6,165 nt of DNA from an uncultured Phascolarctobacterium sp. (GCA_945949475.1 CAMFET010000057.1:1-6165), one strand, 5' to 3'. Counted from the stretch's first letter, positions 1 through 5,906 are shown. A program made the numbers and translations. The notes: generated by a model not told the origin, from the letters alone.

Positions 1-1023
1 GCCTTCTTTGAAGGCTGCTTAGCAGGACTGCGGGGGCAGGACTGCCAAGTGCTGGAGGTAGTGCCGCGTCAGACCAGCCTCAAGCTGGGTGGAGAGCCCT
101 TGGATTTAGAATTTCCCTACTGCACCGAATTTATTGTTAAGGGTGCCAGTGTAGATAAAAAAACTGTCAGCGAGGCCTTGCAGGACTTGGGCAATTCTAT
201 GATTGTTGCTGTGGTTGAGGATATAGTCAAGGTGCATATCCACACTAAAAATCCCGGCAATGCCCTGAATATTGCCCAGCAATGGGGCACGCTGCACGAT
301 ATCAAGATTGAAAATATGCGTGACCAGCACGAAAATCGTCTCTTTACCGCCGAGGATATCCAGCCGGTGAAGCATGGCGTGGGCGTACTCACTGTTGCTG
401 CAGGCGAGGGCATCGCCCGTATCATGCACGAGATGGGCGCAGCCGAAATCATCAGCGGCGGCCAGAGCATGAACCCTCCGGTAGAGGATTTTGTGCAGGC
501 GATTGAAAATGGCACCTGTGAGCAATATATCATCCTGCCCAATAATAAGAATATTATTTTGGCAGCGGAGCAGGTGCGCAAGCTTTTGGGTAATTCCAAG
601 GTATCCTTTGTGCCTACGACCAATATGGCGCAGGGTTTGGCAGCGCTCTTGCATTTTGATGCTACCCGCAGCTTGGACGAAAACACCGTTGTGATGACTA
701 AGGAAGCCAAGGAAGCAGCCAGCGGCAGCGTAACCGTGGCCGTGCGCGACAGCGTCGTCAATGGCCTAGAGGTGCGCCAGGGTGATTATCTTGGCATAAT
801 CAATGATAAAATTGTGTGTACCGGTACCAGCATTGCCGCAACACTAGAAAAAATGCTCAGTGGTAGCGATTATGAGCTGCTGAGCCTGTACTATGGCGCT
901 GATTTGGACGAAGAGTCGGCTGGTGCCTTGGCAGAGCAATTAGAAGCAATGAATGAGGATTGGGAAGTGGAAGTATTTTATGGGGGACAGCCCCTCTATC
1001 CCCTATTGTTAGCAATGGAGTGA
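1..1023 (+). CDS. fakA: FakA/YloV-like DAK2-fusion protein, 3' part (fatty acid kinase catalytic subunit)
   Basis: The frame is open from base 1 to the TGA at 1021-1023, giving 340 visible residues; the true start lies outside the window. Family proteins are about 550 residues, so most of the N-terminal DAK2 kinase domain is missing. Residues 1-12 (AFFEGCLAGLRG) look like its last helix. The middle domain follows, with YCTEF at about 40-44 and VHIHT at about 78-82; in S. aureus FakA the corresponding Cys and two His residues are reported to bind zinc. The C-terminal half is DegV/EDD-like, with AAGEGIARI, ISGGQSMNP and ILPNNKNIILAAEQ motifs, and would contact the fatty-acid-binding FakB partner. 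Known role of the family: ATP-dependent phosphorylation of FakB-bound exogenous fatty acids in the cytoplasm, feeding phospholipid synthesis. No fakB is in view. The next gene starts 6 nt after the stop, implying cotranscription. The family call is firm; the exact substrate is inferred. Confidence 0.9.
   Translation, partial: AFFEGCLAGLRGQDCQVLEVVPRQTSLKLGGEPLDLEFPYCTEFIVKGASVDKKTVSEALQDLGNSMIVAVVEDIVKVHIHTKNPGNALNIAQQWGTLHDIKIENMRDQHENRLFTAEDIQPVKHGVGVLTVAAGEGIARIMHEMGAAEIISGGQSMNPPVEDFVQAIENGTCEQYIILPNNKNIILAAEQVRKLLGNSKVSFVPTTNMAQGLAALLHFDATRSLDENTVVMTKEAKEAASGSVTVAVRDSVVNGLEVRQGDYLGIINDKIVCTGTSIAATLEKMLSGSDYELLSLYYGADLDEESAGALAEQLEAMNEDWEVEVFYGGQPLYPLLLAME
1017..1020 (+). promoter_or_regulatory. 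Ribosome binding site of the PerR-like gene
   Basis: GGAG lies inside the last codons of the upstream fakA-like gene, 9 nt before the ATG at 1030. This supports that ATG and suggests the two genes are translated from one transcript. Confidence 0.7.
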
Positions 1024-1029
1024 TGTAGT

Positions 1030-1461
1030 ATGCTTACTAGTCAAGAGCTTACCGCTCTACTTCGAAATCATGGTTATAAGGTAACGCCCCAGCGCTTGGC
1101 TGTGTACGAGGCCTTGGCAGAGCAGCCCTGGCATCCCAATGCAGAAATGCTGTATAGCAAGCTACAGCCTAAGTATCCTGCGATGAGCTTTGCCACGGTT
1201 TATAAGACAGTGGAAATTCTGCGCGATATCAAGGCCATTCAAATCCTTAATACTGGTGAGGACAGCTATCGCTATGATGCAAATATGCACGACCATTATC
1301 ATCTTTGCTGCAAGGAGTGCGGACTGATTCAGGATGTGCCCATGAGTAAGGAAATGCGTGCTCAGCTAACTACCTTAGTGAAGGATGAAGCCGGCTTTTC
1401 TGTTAGTGGAGGACAGTTCTATTTCTATGGCTTGTGCTCCAAATGCCAAAAGCTGCATTAA
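1030..1461 (+). CDS. perR: Fur-family metalloregulator, PerR-like peroxide sensor
   Basis: This 143-residue cytoplasmic repressor has the usual Fur-family length. Residues 1-80 form the winged-helix DNA-binding domain (VTPQRLAVYEAL, then SFATVYKTVEIL as recognition region). The C-terminal part dimerises and binds metal. The structural zinc site is two CxxC pairs, C94/C97 (CKECG) and C136/C139 (CSKC). The regulatory-metal ligands of B. subtilis PerR all have counterparts: H35 (WHPNAE), D83 (RYD), H89 and H91 (DHYH), D102 (IQD). Asp rather than Glu at the last two acidic positions favours PerR over Fur, so Fe/Mn-dependent, peroxide-responsive repression is likely, by inference. An extra Cys at 93 sits beside C94. 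It is the second gene after fakA and is closed by a strong terminator. A Fur-type iron or zinc regulator remains possible; no PerR box was recognised in the window. Confidence 0.85.
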   Translation: MLTSQELTALLRNHGYKVTPQRLAVYEALAEQPWHPNAEMLYSKLQPKYPAMSFATVYKTVEILRDIKAIQILNTGEDSYRYDANMHDHYHLCCKECGLIQDVPMSKEMRAQLTTLVKDEAGFSVSGGQFYFYGLCSKCQKLH

Positions 1462-1471
1462 TGAATTTGAC

Positions 1472-1508
1472 AAAGGTGGACTGACTTGTTTAGTTAGTGC
1501 ACCTTTTT
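1472..1508 (+). terminator. Intrinsic terminator after the PerR-like gene
   Basis: The left arm 1472-1486 pairs with 1492-1506 (AAAGGTG with CACCTTT, then ACT/AGT pairs with one G-G mismatch and one G-T wobble) around a 5-nt loop. A T-run follows directly. It ends the fakA-perR transcript 10 nt after the stop codon and separates it from the next operon. Confidence 0.88.
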
Positions 1509-1560
1509 CGCTTTCTTAGCATGATTGTTACGAAAATGCCACAAAAAAGTTAAATTTCTC

Positions 1561-1569
1561 TGTTATAAT
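1561..1569 (+). promoter_or_regulatory. Extended -10 promoter of the walJ-htrA-rlmH operon
   Basis: TGTTATAAT is a perfect extended -10 element (TG-N-TATAAT). No convincing -35 hexamer lies 16-18 nt upstream, as is common for extended -10 promoters. Transcription would begin near 1576, about 25 nt before the preferred TTG start. Confidence 0.65.
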
Positions 1570-1585
1570 ATAAGCGTTTAGTGAT

Positions 1586-1590
1586 AGGAG
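1586..1590 (+). promoter_or_regulatory. Ribosome binding site deciding the walJ start
   Basis: AGGAG ends 1 nt before an in-frame GTG (1592), which is too close to serve it, and 10 nt before an in-frame TTG (1601), which is workable. This is the reason for preferring the TTG start. Confidence 0.6.
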
Positions 1591-1600
1591 TGTGCCAATT

Positions 1601-2410
1601 TTGGCAAAGGATGTTCAAGTTGTGATGTTGGCCAGCGGCAGCAAGGGGAATGCTGCTTTGATTAGCACTGACTGCCAACGCTTTTTGGTTGATGTTGGCA
1701 TCAGCTGTCGCGAGCTGGTGAAGCGCATGCAGCAGGTGGGCGCAAGCCCCGAGGAGCTCGATGGCGTGTTTATTACCCATGAGCATGTGGACCATGTCAA
1801 GGGCATAGTAACCTTTGGTAAAAAATATCAGGTGCCCTTATATGCAAGCCAGGGAACCTGGCGCGCCGTTTTTAGTAAATATCCCGAGCTAAATCGAGCT
1901 AATTGCCGTTTAACAGGTGGGCGCATGCTGCTGGGTGATGTGAGCATTGAGTGCTTCGCAACCTCGCATGATGCTGCTCAGCCCCAGGGCTACAGCTTTT
2001 TGTGGCGCGGAGGGGACTGCAAATGCACCTATGTGACCGACACCGGCTTTGTAACGCCTGCTGTGCGCGAGGCAGTGCAGGGCAGTGATGTACTGGTGCT
2101 AGAGGCTAACCACGATGTGGAAATGCTCAAGCAGGGTAGCTATCCCTACGAGCTAAAGCAGCGCATTTTGGGTACACGGGGACATTTATCGAACGTTACC
2201 GCTGGACAGCTTTTGTTGCAGCTAGAAAAGCTGCCGCGGCGGGTGTTTTTGGCTCATTTAAGCGAGCAAAATAATTTGCCTAAGCTGGCTCTGGATACGG
2301 TGAAAAATATTTTGGAAAGTAAAAACCGCTTGCAGGAGACGAAGCTGATAGTTGCCGACCAGCATCGGCCCGTGGCTGATTTTCTTATAAGCCAGCCCAG
2401 TCTCTTTTAA
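1601..2410 (+). CDS. walJ: WalJ/YycJ-type metallo-beta-lactamase-fold nuclease
   Basis: The 269-residue protein is the usual size for YycJ/WalJ. The N-terminal LASGSKGNA is the family signature. Metal ligands follow in order: H60-x-H62-x-D64-H65 (THEHVDH), H123 (ATSHD), D147 (VTDTG), H171 (LEANHD), H195 (GHLSN) and H219 (LAHLSEQNN). Family members are two-metal phosphodiesterases; DNA exonuclease activity and a role in DNA repair have been proposed for YycJ. WalJ of Bacillus and VicX of streptococci sit in the walRK operon, but the kinase and regulator are absent upstream here, where perR and a terminator lie instead. The protein has no signal peptide and is expected in the cytoplasm. The start was set at TTG 1601 because of ribosome-binding-site spacing; GTG 1592 is the alternative and adds three residues. 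It is first gene of an operon with htrA and rlmH. Confidence 0.87.
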   Translation: MAKDVQVVMLASGSKGNAALISTDCQRFLVDVGISCRELVKRMQQVGASPEELDGVFITHEHVDHVKGIVTFGKKYQVPLYASQGTWRAVFSKYPELNRANCRLTGGRMLLGDVSIECFATSHDAAQPQGYSFLWRGGDCKCTYVTDTGFVTPAVREAVQGSDVLVLEANHDVEMLKQGSYPYELKQRILGTRGHLSNVTAGQLLLQLEKLPRRVFLAHLSEQNNLPKLALDTVKNILESKNRLQETKLIVADQHRPVADFLISQPSLF

Positions 2411-2462
2411 TTAAATACTATAAGCGAATACTAGCAATAGATGTGAAGATGATGATTATGAA

Positions 2463-2469
2463 TAAGGAG
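2463..2469 (+). promoter_or_regulatory. Ribosome binding site deciding the htrA start
   Basis: TAAGGAG is a near-perfect Shine-Dalgarno. Its last G is the first base of an in-frame GTG at 2469, which therefore cannot be the start. ATG 2475 lies 5 nt and ATG 2478 lies 8 nt downstream; either would work. Confidence 0.75.
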
Positions 2470-2474
2470 TGAAG

Positions 2475-3575
2475 ATGATGCAAAAGACTACTTGGAAAAA
2501 AGCATTTAATATTTTGGCCTGTGGCTTAGTTGGCGCTGCCATTCTCGTTGCTGGCTGCGGCGATAGCAAAACCTCTGCTGCCGTCTCCGAAAAGCCTGCG
2601 CAAAAGCAGGAGCAGCAGCTGAGCCCTGCTCGTAATACTCCCATTGTTAAGGCTGCCAAAAAGGTTGGGCCCGCTGTAGTGGGTATTACCAACAAGGGCT
2701 ATGTGCGCGACTTTTTTAACCGTGTTTATTTTACCGATAAGGGCACTGGCAGCGGCGTGATTTACGATAAGGCTGGCTATATTGCTACCAATAATCACGT
2801 TGTTGAGGGTGCTTCCGAAATCATAGTTAGCTTGGCAGATGGTCGTAGCGTAAAGGGTAAGGTTTTGGGCGCAGATCCGGCTACCGATTTGGCTGTTGTC
2901 AAAATTGATGCCAAGGACCTCACTGTAGCCGAATTTGGTGACAGCGATACCCTGCAGGTGGGCGAGCCCGCCATCGCCATCGGTAATCCGCTGGGCTTGG
3001 AATTCCGCGGCAGCGTTACCGTCGGTGTAATCAGCTCCTTAAATCGCAGCATTGAAATCGGCGACCGCAAATTTAATCTAATCCAAACTGACGCAGCCAT
3101 CAACCCCGGCAACAGCGGTGGTGCGCTGGTGAACGCTGATGGCGAGGTTGTGGGTATCAACAGCGCCAAAATTGCCCGTGGTGGTGTAGAAGGCATTGGC
3201 TTTGCTATTCCTATCAATACTGCCAAGCCGATTTTAAAGGAGCTGCAGGAGCGTGGTCGCGTAGCGCGTCCGTACTTGGGCATTTCCATGATTGATAAGG
3301 CTATTGCCGAGCGCTTTGGCTTTGATGTGGATCTGCACAATGGTATCTTTATCATGAAGGTTATTCCTAACGGACCTGCAGCCAAGGCCGATATCCGTTC
3401 CTCCGACATCATCCTGAACTTTAACGGCGCTAGAGTAAAAACTACCGGCGAGCTGAGCGCCAAGGTTGCCGAGTGCAAGGTCGGTCAGGCTGTGGACGTA
3501 GTAATTATGCGTAGCGGCGATACCCTGACCAAAACCATCACTTTGGAAGAAGTGCCCGAGGGTTATGGCAAGTGA
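2475..3575 (+). CDS. htrA: HtrA/DegP-family serine protease with lipoprotein signal peptide
   Basis: The 366-residue protein degrades or holds misfolded proteins outside the cytoplasmic membrane. The N-terminus has a charged start, a hydrophobic core (residues 10-27) and a lipobox VAGC with the Cys at 28, so it is probably lipid-anchored rather than held by a transmembrane helix as in B. subtilis HtrA. A flexible Ala/Gln/Lys/Ser-rich linker covers about 29-52. The trypsin-like domain has GTGSGVIY (about 91-98) and the triad H108 (TNNHVV), D138 (PATDLAVV) and S214 (NPGNSGGAL). One PDZ domain occupies about 255-355 (YLGI, GPAAKADI, SSDIIL). The gene follows walJ by 64 nt with no terminator between, and its TGA overlaps the rlmH GTG, matching the walJ-htrA-rlmH order of many Firmicutes. 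ATG 2475 was chosen over GTG 2469 for ribosome-binding-site spacing. Catalytic residues are intact. Confidence 0.92.
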   Translation: MMQKTTWKKAFNILACGLVGAAILVAGCGDSKTSAAVSEKPAQKQEQQLSPARNTPIVKAAKKVGPAVVGITNKGYVRDFFNRVYFTDKGTGSGVIYDKAGYIATNNHVVEGASEIIVSLADGRSVKGKVLGADPATDLAVVKIDAKDLTVAEFGDSDTLQVGEPAIAIGNPLGLEFRGSVTVGVISSLNRSIEIGDRKFNLIQTDAAINPGNSGGALVNADGEVVGINSAKIARGGVEGIGFAIPINTAKPILKELQERGRVARPYLGISMIDKAIAERFGFDVDLHNGIFIMKVIPNGPAAKADIRSSDIILNFNGARVKTTGELSAKVAECKVGQAVDVVIMRSGDTLTKTITLEEVPEGYGK

Positions 3576-4051
3576 AAGTAACTATTGCTTGCGTGGGCAA
3601 GATTAAAGAAAAATATTTGGAAGCGGGCATTGCGGAGTTTACTAAGCGCTTGACTCCCTTTTGTAAGCTGGAAACCATAGCGATTAACGAGGAGCGTATG
3701 CCCGAGGAGCCCAGTCCTGCCATTAAGCAGCAGGTGTTGGAGAAGGAAACAGCGCGGCTCATGGCCATCATCCCCGATAATTCCTACGTGATTTTGCTGG
3801 ATGTCATTGGTAAGCAAATCTCCAGCCCAGAGCTGGCCGAAAGAATCGATAGTTTGACGCTGGCTGGCAAGAGCCATATTACCTTCGTCATCGGCGGTGC
3901 CTTTGGCTATACGGATGCGCTGCGTAAGCGTGCCGATTTCTCCTTAAGCTTTTCTAAAATGACCTTCACCCACCAAATGATTCGCCTGCTATTAATTGAG
4001 CAGATTTATCGCGCCTTTAAAATTAGTCGTGGCGAGAAGTATCATAACTAA
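3572..4051 (+). CDS. rlmH: 23S rRNA (pseudouridine1915-N3)-methyltransferase RlmH
   Basis: The 159-residue protein matches the short SPOUT-class RlmH family, which methylates pseudouridine 1915 in helix 69 of 23S rRNA on assembled 70S ribosomes using S-adenosylmethionine. Visible signatures: N-terminal CVGKIKEKYLEAGIAEF, LLDVIGK (75-81), the knot glycine loop FVIGGAFG (105-112), the SKMTFTHQMIRLLLIEQIYRA block (128-148), and a C-terminus ending in GEKYHN. Most homologues end GEPYHK or similar, so the Pro to Lys change and final Asn are small deviations. The GTG start overlaps the htrA stop (GTGA, 3572-3575), and a GAGG-like element lies about 9 nt upstream inside htrA, suggesting translational coupling. 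It is the last gene of the operon and is followed by a strong terminator. Confidence 0.95.
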   Translation: MKVTIACVGKIKEKYLEAGIAEFTKRLTPFCKLETIAINEERMPEEPSPAIKQQVLEKETARLMAIIPDNSYVILLDVIGKQISSPELAERIDSLTLAGKSHITFVIGGAFGYTDALRKRADFSLSFSKMTFTHQMIRLLLIEQIYRAFKISRGEKYHN

Positions 4052-4062
4052 CTGCGAAAAAT

Positions 4063-4078
4063 GCGCAAGTACTTGTGC
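4063..4078. repeat. 16-bp near-perfect palindrome between rlmH and its terminator
   Basis: GCGCAAGTACTTGTGC is self-complementary apart from one outer position that forms a G-T pair in RNA. It has no loop, so it resembles a protein-binding site more than a hairpin. It sits 12 nt after the rlmH stop, between the two copies of an 11-nt repeat. Function unknown. Confidence 0.5.
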
Positions 4079-4118
4079 TACACTCATTAGTATCATAACA
4101 AAATAAGCGTAAAAATAT

Positions 4119-4161
4119 CCTCCAACTCCTACAAAATAGGGGTTGGAGGTTGTTTTGTGTT
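4119..4161 (+). terminator. Intrinsic terminator of the walJ-htrA-rlmH operon
   Basis: A 13-bp stem (4119-4131 with 4137-4149, one G-T wobble) has the loop CAAAA and is followed by a T-rich tail (TTGTTTTGTGTTTTT). An A-rich stretch just left of the stem would give a T-rich tail on the minus strand too, but no minus-strand gene needs it. Confidence 0.92.
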
Positions 4162-4185
4162 TTTAGCAAATATAGCATCTTCAGC

Positions 4186-4208
4186 ACAAGGCAATATACA
4201 AGGCAATA
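4186..4208. repeat. Tandem 11-nt direct repeat upstream of the S-component promoter
   Basis: ACAAGGCAATA occurs at 4186-4196 and 4198-4208, a 12-bp period, centred about 70 bp before the predicted transcription start. Tandem copies on nearly the same helix face could bind a regulator, but no known motif was recognised. Confidence 0.5.
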
Positions 4209-4232
4209 CGCTAAAGTTCTCAGTAAAACCAC

Positions 4233-4262
4233 TTGTTATTAGCTAGCAAATAGTGGTATAAT
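4233..4262 (+). promoter_or_regulatory. Promoter of the ECF S-component-like gene, with a palindrome in its spacer
   Basis: TTGTTA (4233-4238), an 18-nt spacer and TATAAT (4257-4262) form a sigma-70-type promoter, and TGG before the -10 makes it extended. The spacer holds an interrupted palindrome at 4237-4252 (TATT-A-GCTAGC-A-AATA, 14 of 16 positions symmetric). A repressor bound there would block RNA polymerase. Confidence 0.7.
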
Positions 4263-4281
4263 AAGCGTCAAATTACACTTT

Positions 4282-4288
4282 AAAGGGG
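4282..4288 (+). promoter_or_regulatory. Ribosome binding site of the S-component-like gene
   Basis: AAAGGGG directly abuts an in-frame ATG at 4289, leaving no spacer, whereas the in-frame ATG at 4301 lies 12 nt away, at the long end of the usual range. The second ATG was therefore chosen, without certainty. Confidence 0.5.
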
Positions 4289-4300
4289 ATGCTTGAAAAA

Positions 4301-4858
4301 ATGGATCATAAGAGTATTTATCAGTTGGTGTTGGCAGGAATTTTGTGTGCGATTGGCCTAGTGGTGCCCATGGTTATGCCGAAGGTGATTTTAGGCCCCA
4401 TGTCCTTCACGCTGGGCTCCCATGTGGCCATTTTCCTAGCTATGTTCATTTCTCCGAAGGTGGCTGCAGCCGTTGTTTTGGGCACTACCGTGGGCTTTTT
4501 CATGACCACGCCGCTTATCATCGCTCTGCGCGCTGCTTCCCATATCATTTTTGCGCTTGTGGGTGCCATCATTATTAAGCGCCATGCTGACATTTTAGTA
4601 AAGCCGCTGGCCTGCCTGAGCTTAAATGCGGGCTTGGCCCTTATCCACGGCCTCAGTGAGGTATTGGTAGTTTCTCCCTTCTTCTTCTCTGGCTACATGT
4701 TCACACCGGCTCAATTAAACGGCGGCTTCATCATGAGCGTAGTCGTTTTAGTCGGCTTAGGCACAGTGGTGCACTCCTTTGTGGATTGCAGCATCTCCGT
4801 GCTGCTGTGGAAATGCGTCAAGAGCACCGTTCCCGGCATCAAATTGATTCGTGGCTGA
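4301..4858 (+). CDS. Small polytopic membrane protein, probable ECF-transporter S component (possibly vitamin, e.g. niacin)
   Basis: The 185-residue protein is almost entirely hydrophobic, with about five to six membrane segments (roughly 8-25, 36-52, 54-70, 75-92, 103-125 and 143-172) and basic cytoplasmic turns such as IKRHAD. Size and topology match the substrate-binding S subunits of energy-coupling-factor transporters. The N-terminal block with MPKVILGP, FTLGSHVAIFLAMFISPKVA and LGTTVGFF recalls niacin-type (NiaX) S components, but that specificity is from memory of the family and is weak. No EcfA ATPase or EcfT gene lies next to it, so it would be a group II S component sharing an energising module encoded elsewhere. 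It is transcribed alone, from its own promoter with a candidate operator, and ends at a terminator facing lysR. ATG 4289 is an alternative start adding four residues. It could also be another small permease of unknown substrate. Confidence 0.65.
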   Translation: MDHKSIYQLVLAGILCAIGLVVPMVMPKVILGPMSFTLGSHVAIFLAMFISPKVAAAVVLGTTVGFFMTTPLIIALRAASHIIFALVGAIIIKRHADILVKPLACLSLNAGLALIHGLSEVLVVSPFFFSGYMFTPAQLNGGFIMSVVVLVGLGTVVHSFVDCSISVLLWKCVKSTVPGIKLIRG

Positions 4859-4883
4859 GATGTGTAAAATAATATAATAAAAC

Positions 4884-4922
4884 AACGGCAGAGCTGTACT
4901 TTGAGTGTACGGCCCTGCCGTT
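4884..4922. terminator. Hairpin terminator between convergent genes
   Basis: A 16-bp stem (4884-4899 with 4907-4922, one A-C mismatch and one wobble) has a 7-nt loop. Read on the minus strand it is followed by a T-rich tail (TGTTTTATTATATTATTTT), so it best serves lysR. On the plus strand the tail is poor, but the hairpin may still stop transcripts of the membrane protein gene that ends 25 nt earlier. Confidence 0.85.
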
Positions 4923-4930
4923 AGTTATTC

Positions 4931-5833
4931 TTACACCTCTGCTCCGTCCTTTTTCGCTTCCTCGCGGAAGTAAGCCAAAAAGGTTTCGGCAGCCAAGCCC
5001 ATCGTCCGGTCCTTATTCCAATAAAAGATTTTATTAAACTCCAGCTGGGAGTCCTTAATCGGCTTTTTGGCTAGGCCCTCGGCCAGTGTTTCGTGGGGTG
5101 TGGCGGCGATAACGCCAATATTATTGCTGTTTTTGACCACAGTAAGAGTGGTGTGCAGCGTATTGGTCATAAAATGAGTTTGTAGCCTAATGCCCTGCTT
5201 TTCGTAAAAACGCCTGAGCAGAGAAAATTGCGTAGAATAGCTGCACAGCGGCAGGCCAGCCAAATCCTTGATTTCGATATACTCCTTATCATCCCAAGGC
5301 ACCGTCAAATCCTCGCGATAAACGGCAAAAAGCTTTTCCCGCTCAAAATTAATAGTCCCAAACTCTGGATAGATTTTGATAGCAGCATTAGAAAAGGCAA
5401 AATCGATGCTTCCTGCGCGAATTTTATCCACCTGATCAACTGTCAGCATCTCCTCAAACATAAAGGTAATTCTTGGATGTAGCTTGGTGAAGGGCATCAG
5501 ATAACGCTCAATAAAATAATGACTGCGCATGGGCGAAACGCCAAAGCGAATCGTGCCAAACACATTGCCATCATATTTTTCCATAGCCAAAGCCAGCTCA
5601 TCCTCGCTTTGGCACAGCTTGCGCACCTTGGCCACAAACTCGATGCCGGCAGCGGTAAGCTCAATATGCTTGCTGCCCTTTTGGCGCTTTACCAGCTTCA
5701 CGCCGTAATAATCCTCCAGCTTAGTAATTTGGCTGCTTAGGGCAGTTTGTACAATATTCAATTTGCGCGCAGCAGCGCTCATGGTGTTGGACTCGGCCAG
5801 CACTAAAAAATTGCGGTAAAAATCGAACTCCAT
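4931..5833 (-). CDS. LysR-family transcriptional regulator
   Basis: The 300-residue protein has typical LysR length. The N-terminal winged helix-turn-helix spans about residues 1-60 (FYRNFLVLAE, MSAAARKLNI, TALSSQITKLEDYYGVKLVKR, then ELTAAG of the wing). A linker helix leads to the periplasmic-binding-protein-like effector domain from about 90 on, starting IRFGVSPM. The effector cannot be told from the sequence. ATG 5833 was chosen since it yields the standard LysR N-terminus; an in-frame GTG at 5845 would add four residues, and no strong ribosome binding site distinguishes them (only a weak GTGAG 7 nt before the ATG). The gene has a strong promoter and is divergent from a 23-codon ORF, the classic layout in which a LysR protein controls itself and its divergent neighbour. 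It is convergent with the membrane protein gene, with a shared hairpin between them. Confidence 0.93.
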   Translation of the reverse strand: MEFDFYRNFLVLAESNTMSAAARKLNIVQTALSSQITKLEDYYGVKLVKRQKGSKHIELTAAGIEFVAKVRKLCQSEDELALAMEKYDGNVFGTIRFGVSPMRSHYFIERYLMPFTKLHPRITFMFEEMLTVDQVDKIRAGSIDFAFSNAAIKIYPEFGTINFEREKLFAVYREDLTVPWDDKEYIEIKDLAGLPLCSYSTQFSLLRRFYEKQGIRLQTHFMTNTLHTTLTVVKNSNNIGVIAATPHETLAEGLAKKPIKDSQLEFNKIFYWNKDRTMGLAAETFLAYFREEAKKDGAEV

Positions 5834-5877
5834 AACACATCTCACTTTTTTTGCTAATTAATAGGTTTTTTCTTCGT

Positions 5878-5906
5878 TTTACTTTATTATAGACATAGTT
5901 TATACT
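5878..5906 (+). promoter_or_regulatory. Divergent promoter of the 23-codon ORF, overlapping the lysR promoter
   Basis: TTTACT (5878-5883), a 17-nt spacer and TATACT (5901-5906) match the sigma-70 consensus at 4 of 6 and 5 of 6 positions. Each promoter's -10 lies within the other's spacer, so both probably cannot be used at once. The weaker match fits activator dependence. Confidence 0.6.

Noticed and set aside
106..761. Two long minus-strand open frames opposite the fakA-like gene
   Set aside because: They are shadows of a clearly conserved coding frame, and the translations show no family features.
1467..1495. TTGACA at 1467 as a walJ promoter
   Set aside because: The matching -10 window (TTAGTT) is poor and falls inside the perR terminator hairpin; the extended -10 at 1561 is far better.
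2795..3478. Long minus-strand open frame opposite htrA (227 codons)
   Set aside because: It is antisense to a gene with intact catalytic motifs, has no recognisable domain, and its composition mirrors codon bias of the plus-strand gene.
4023..4232. Minus-strand frame of 69 codons overlapping the rlmH end and terminator
   Set aside because: It runs through a strong hairpin terminator, has no ribosome binding site, and encodes a low-quality Cys/Leu-rich product.
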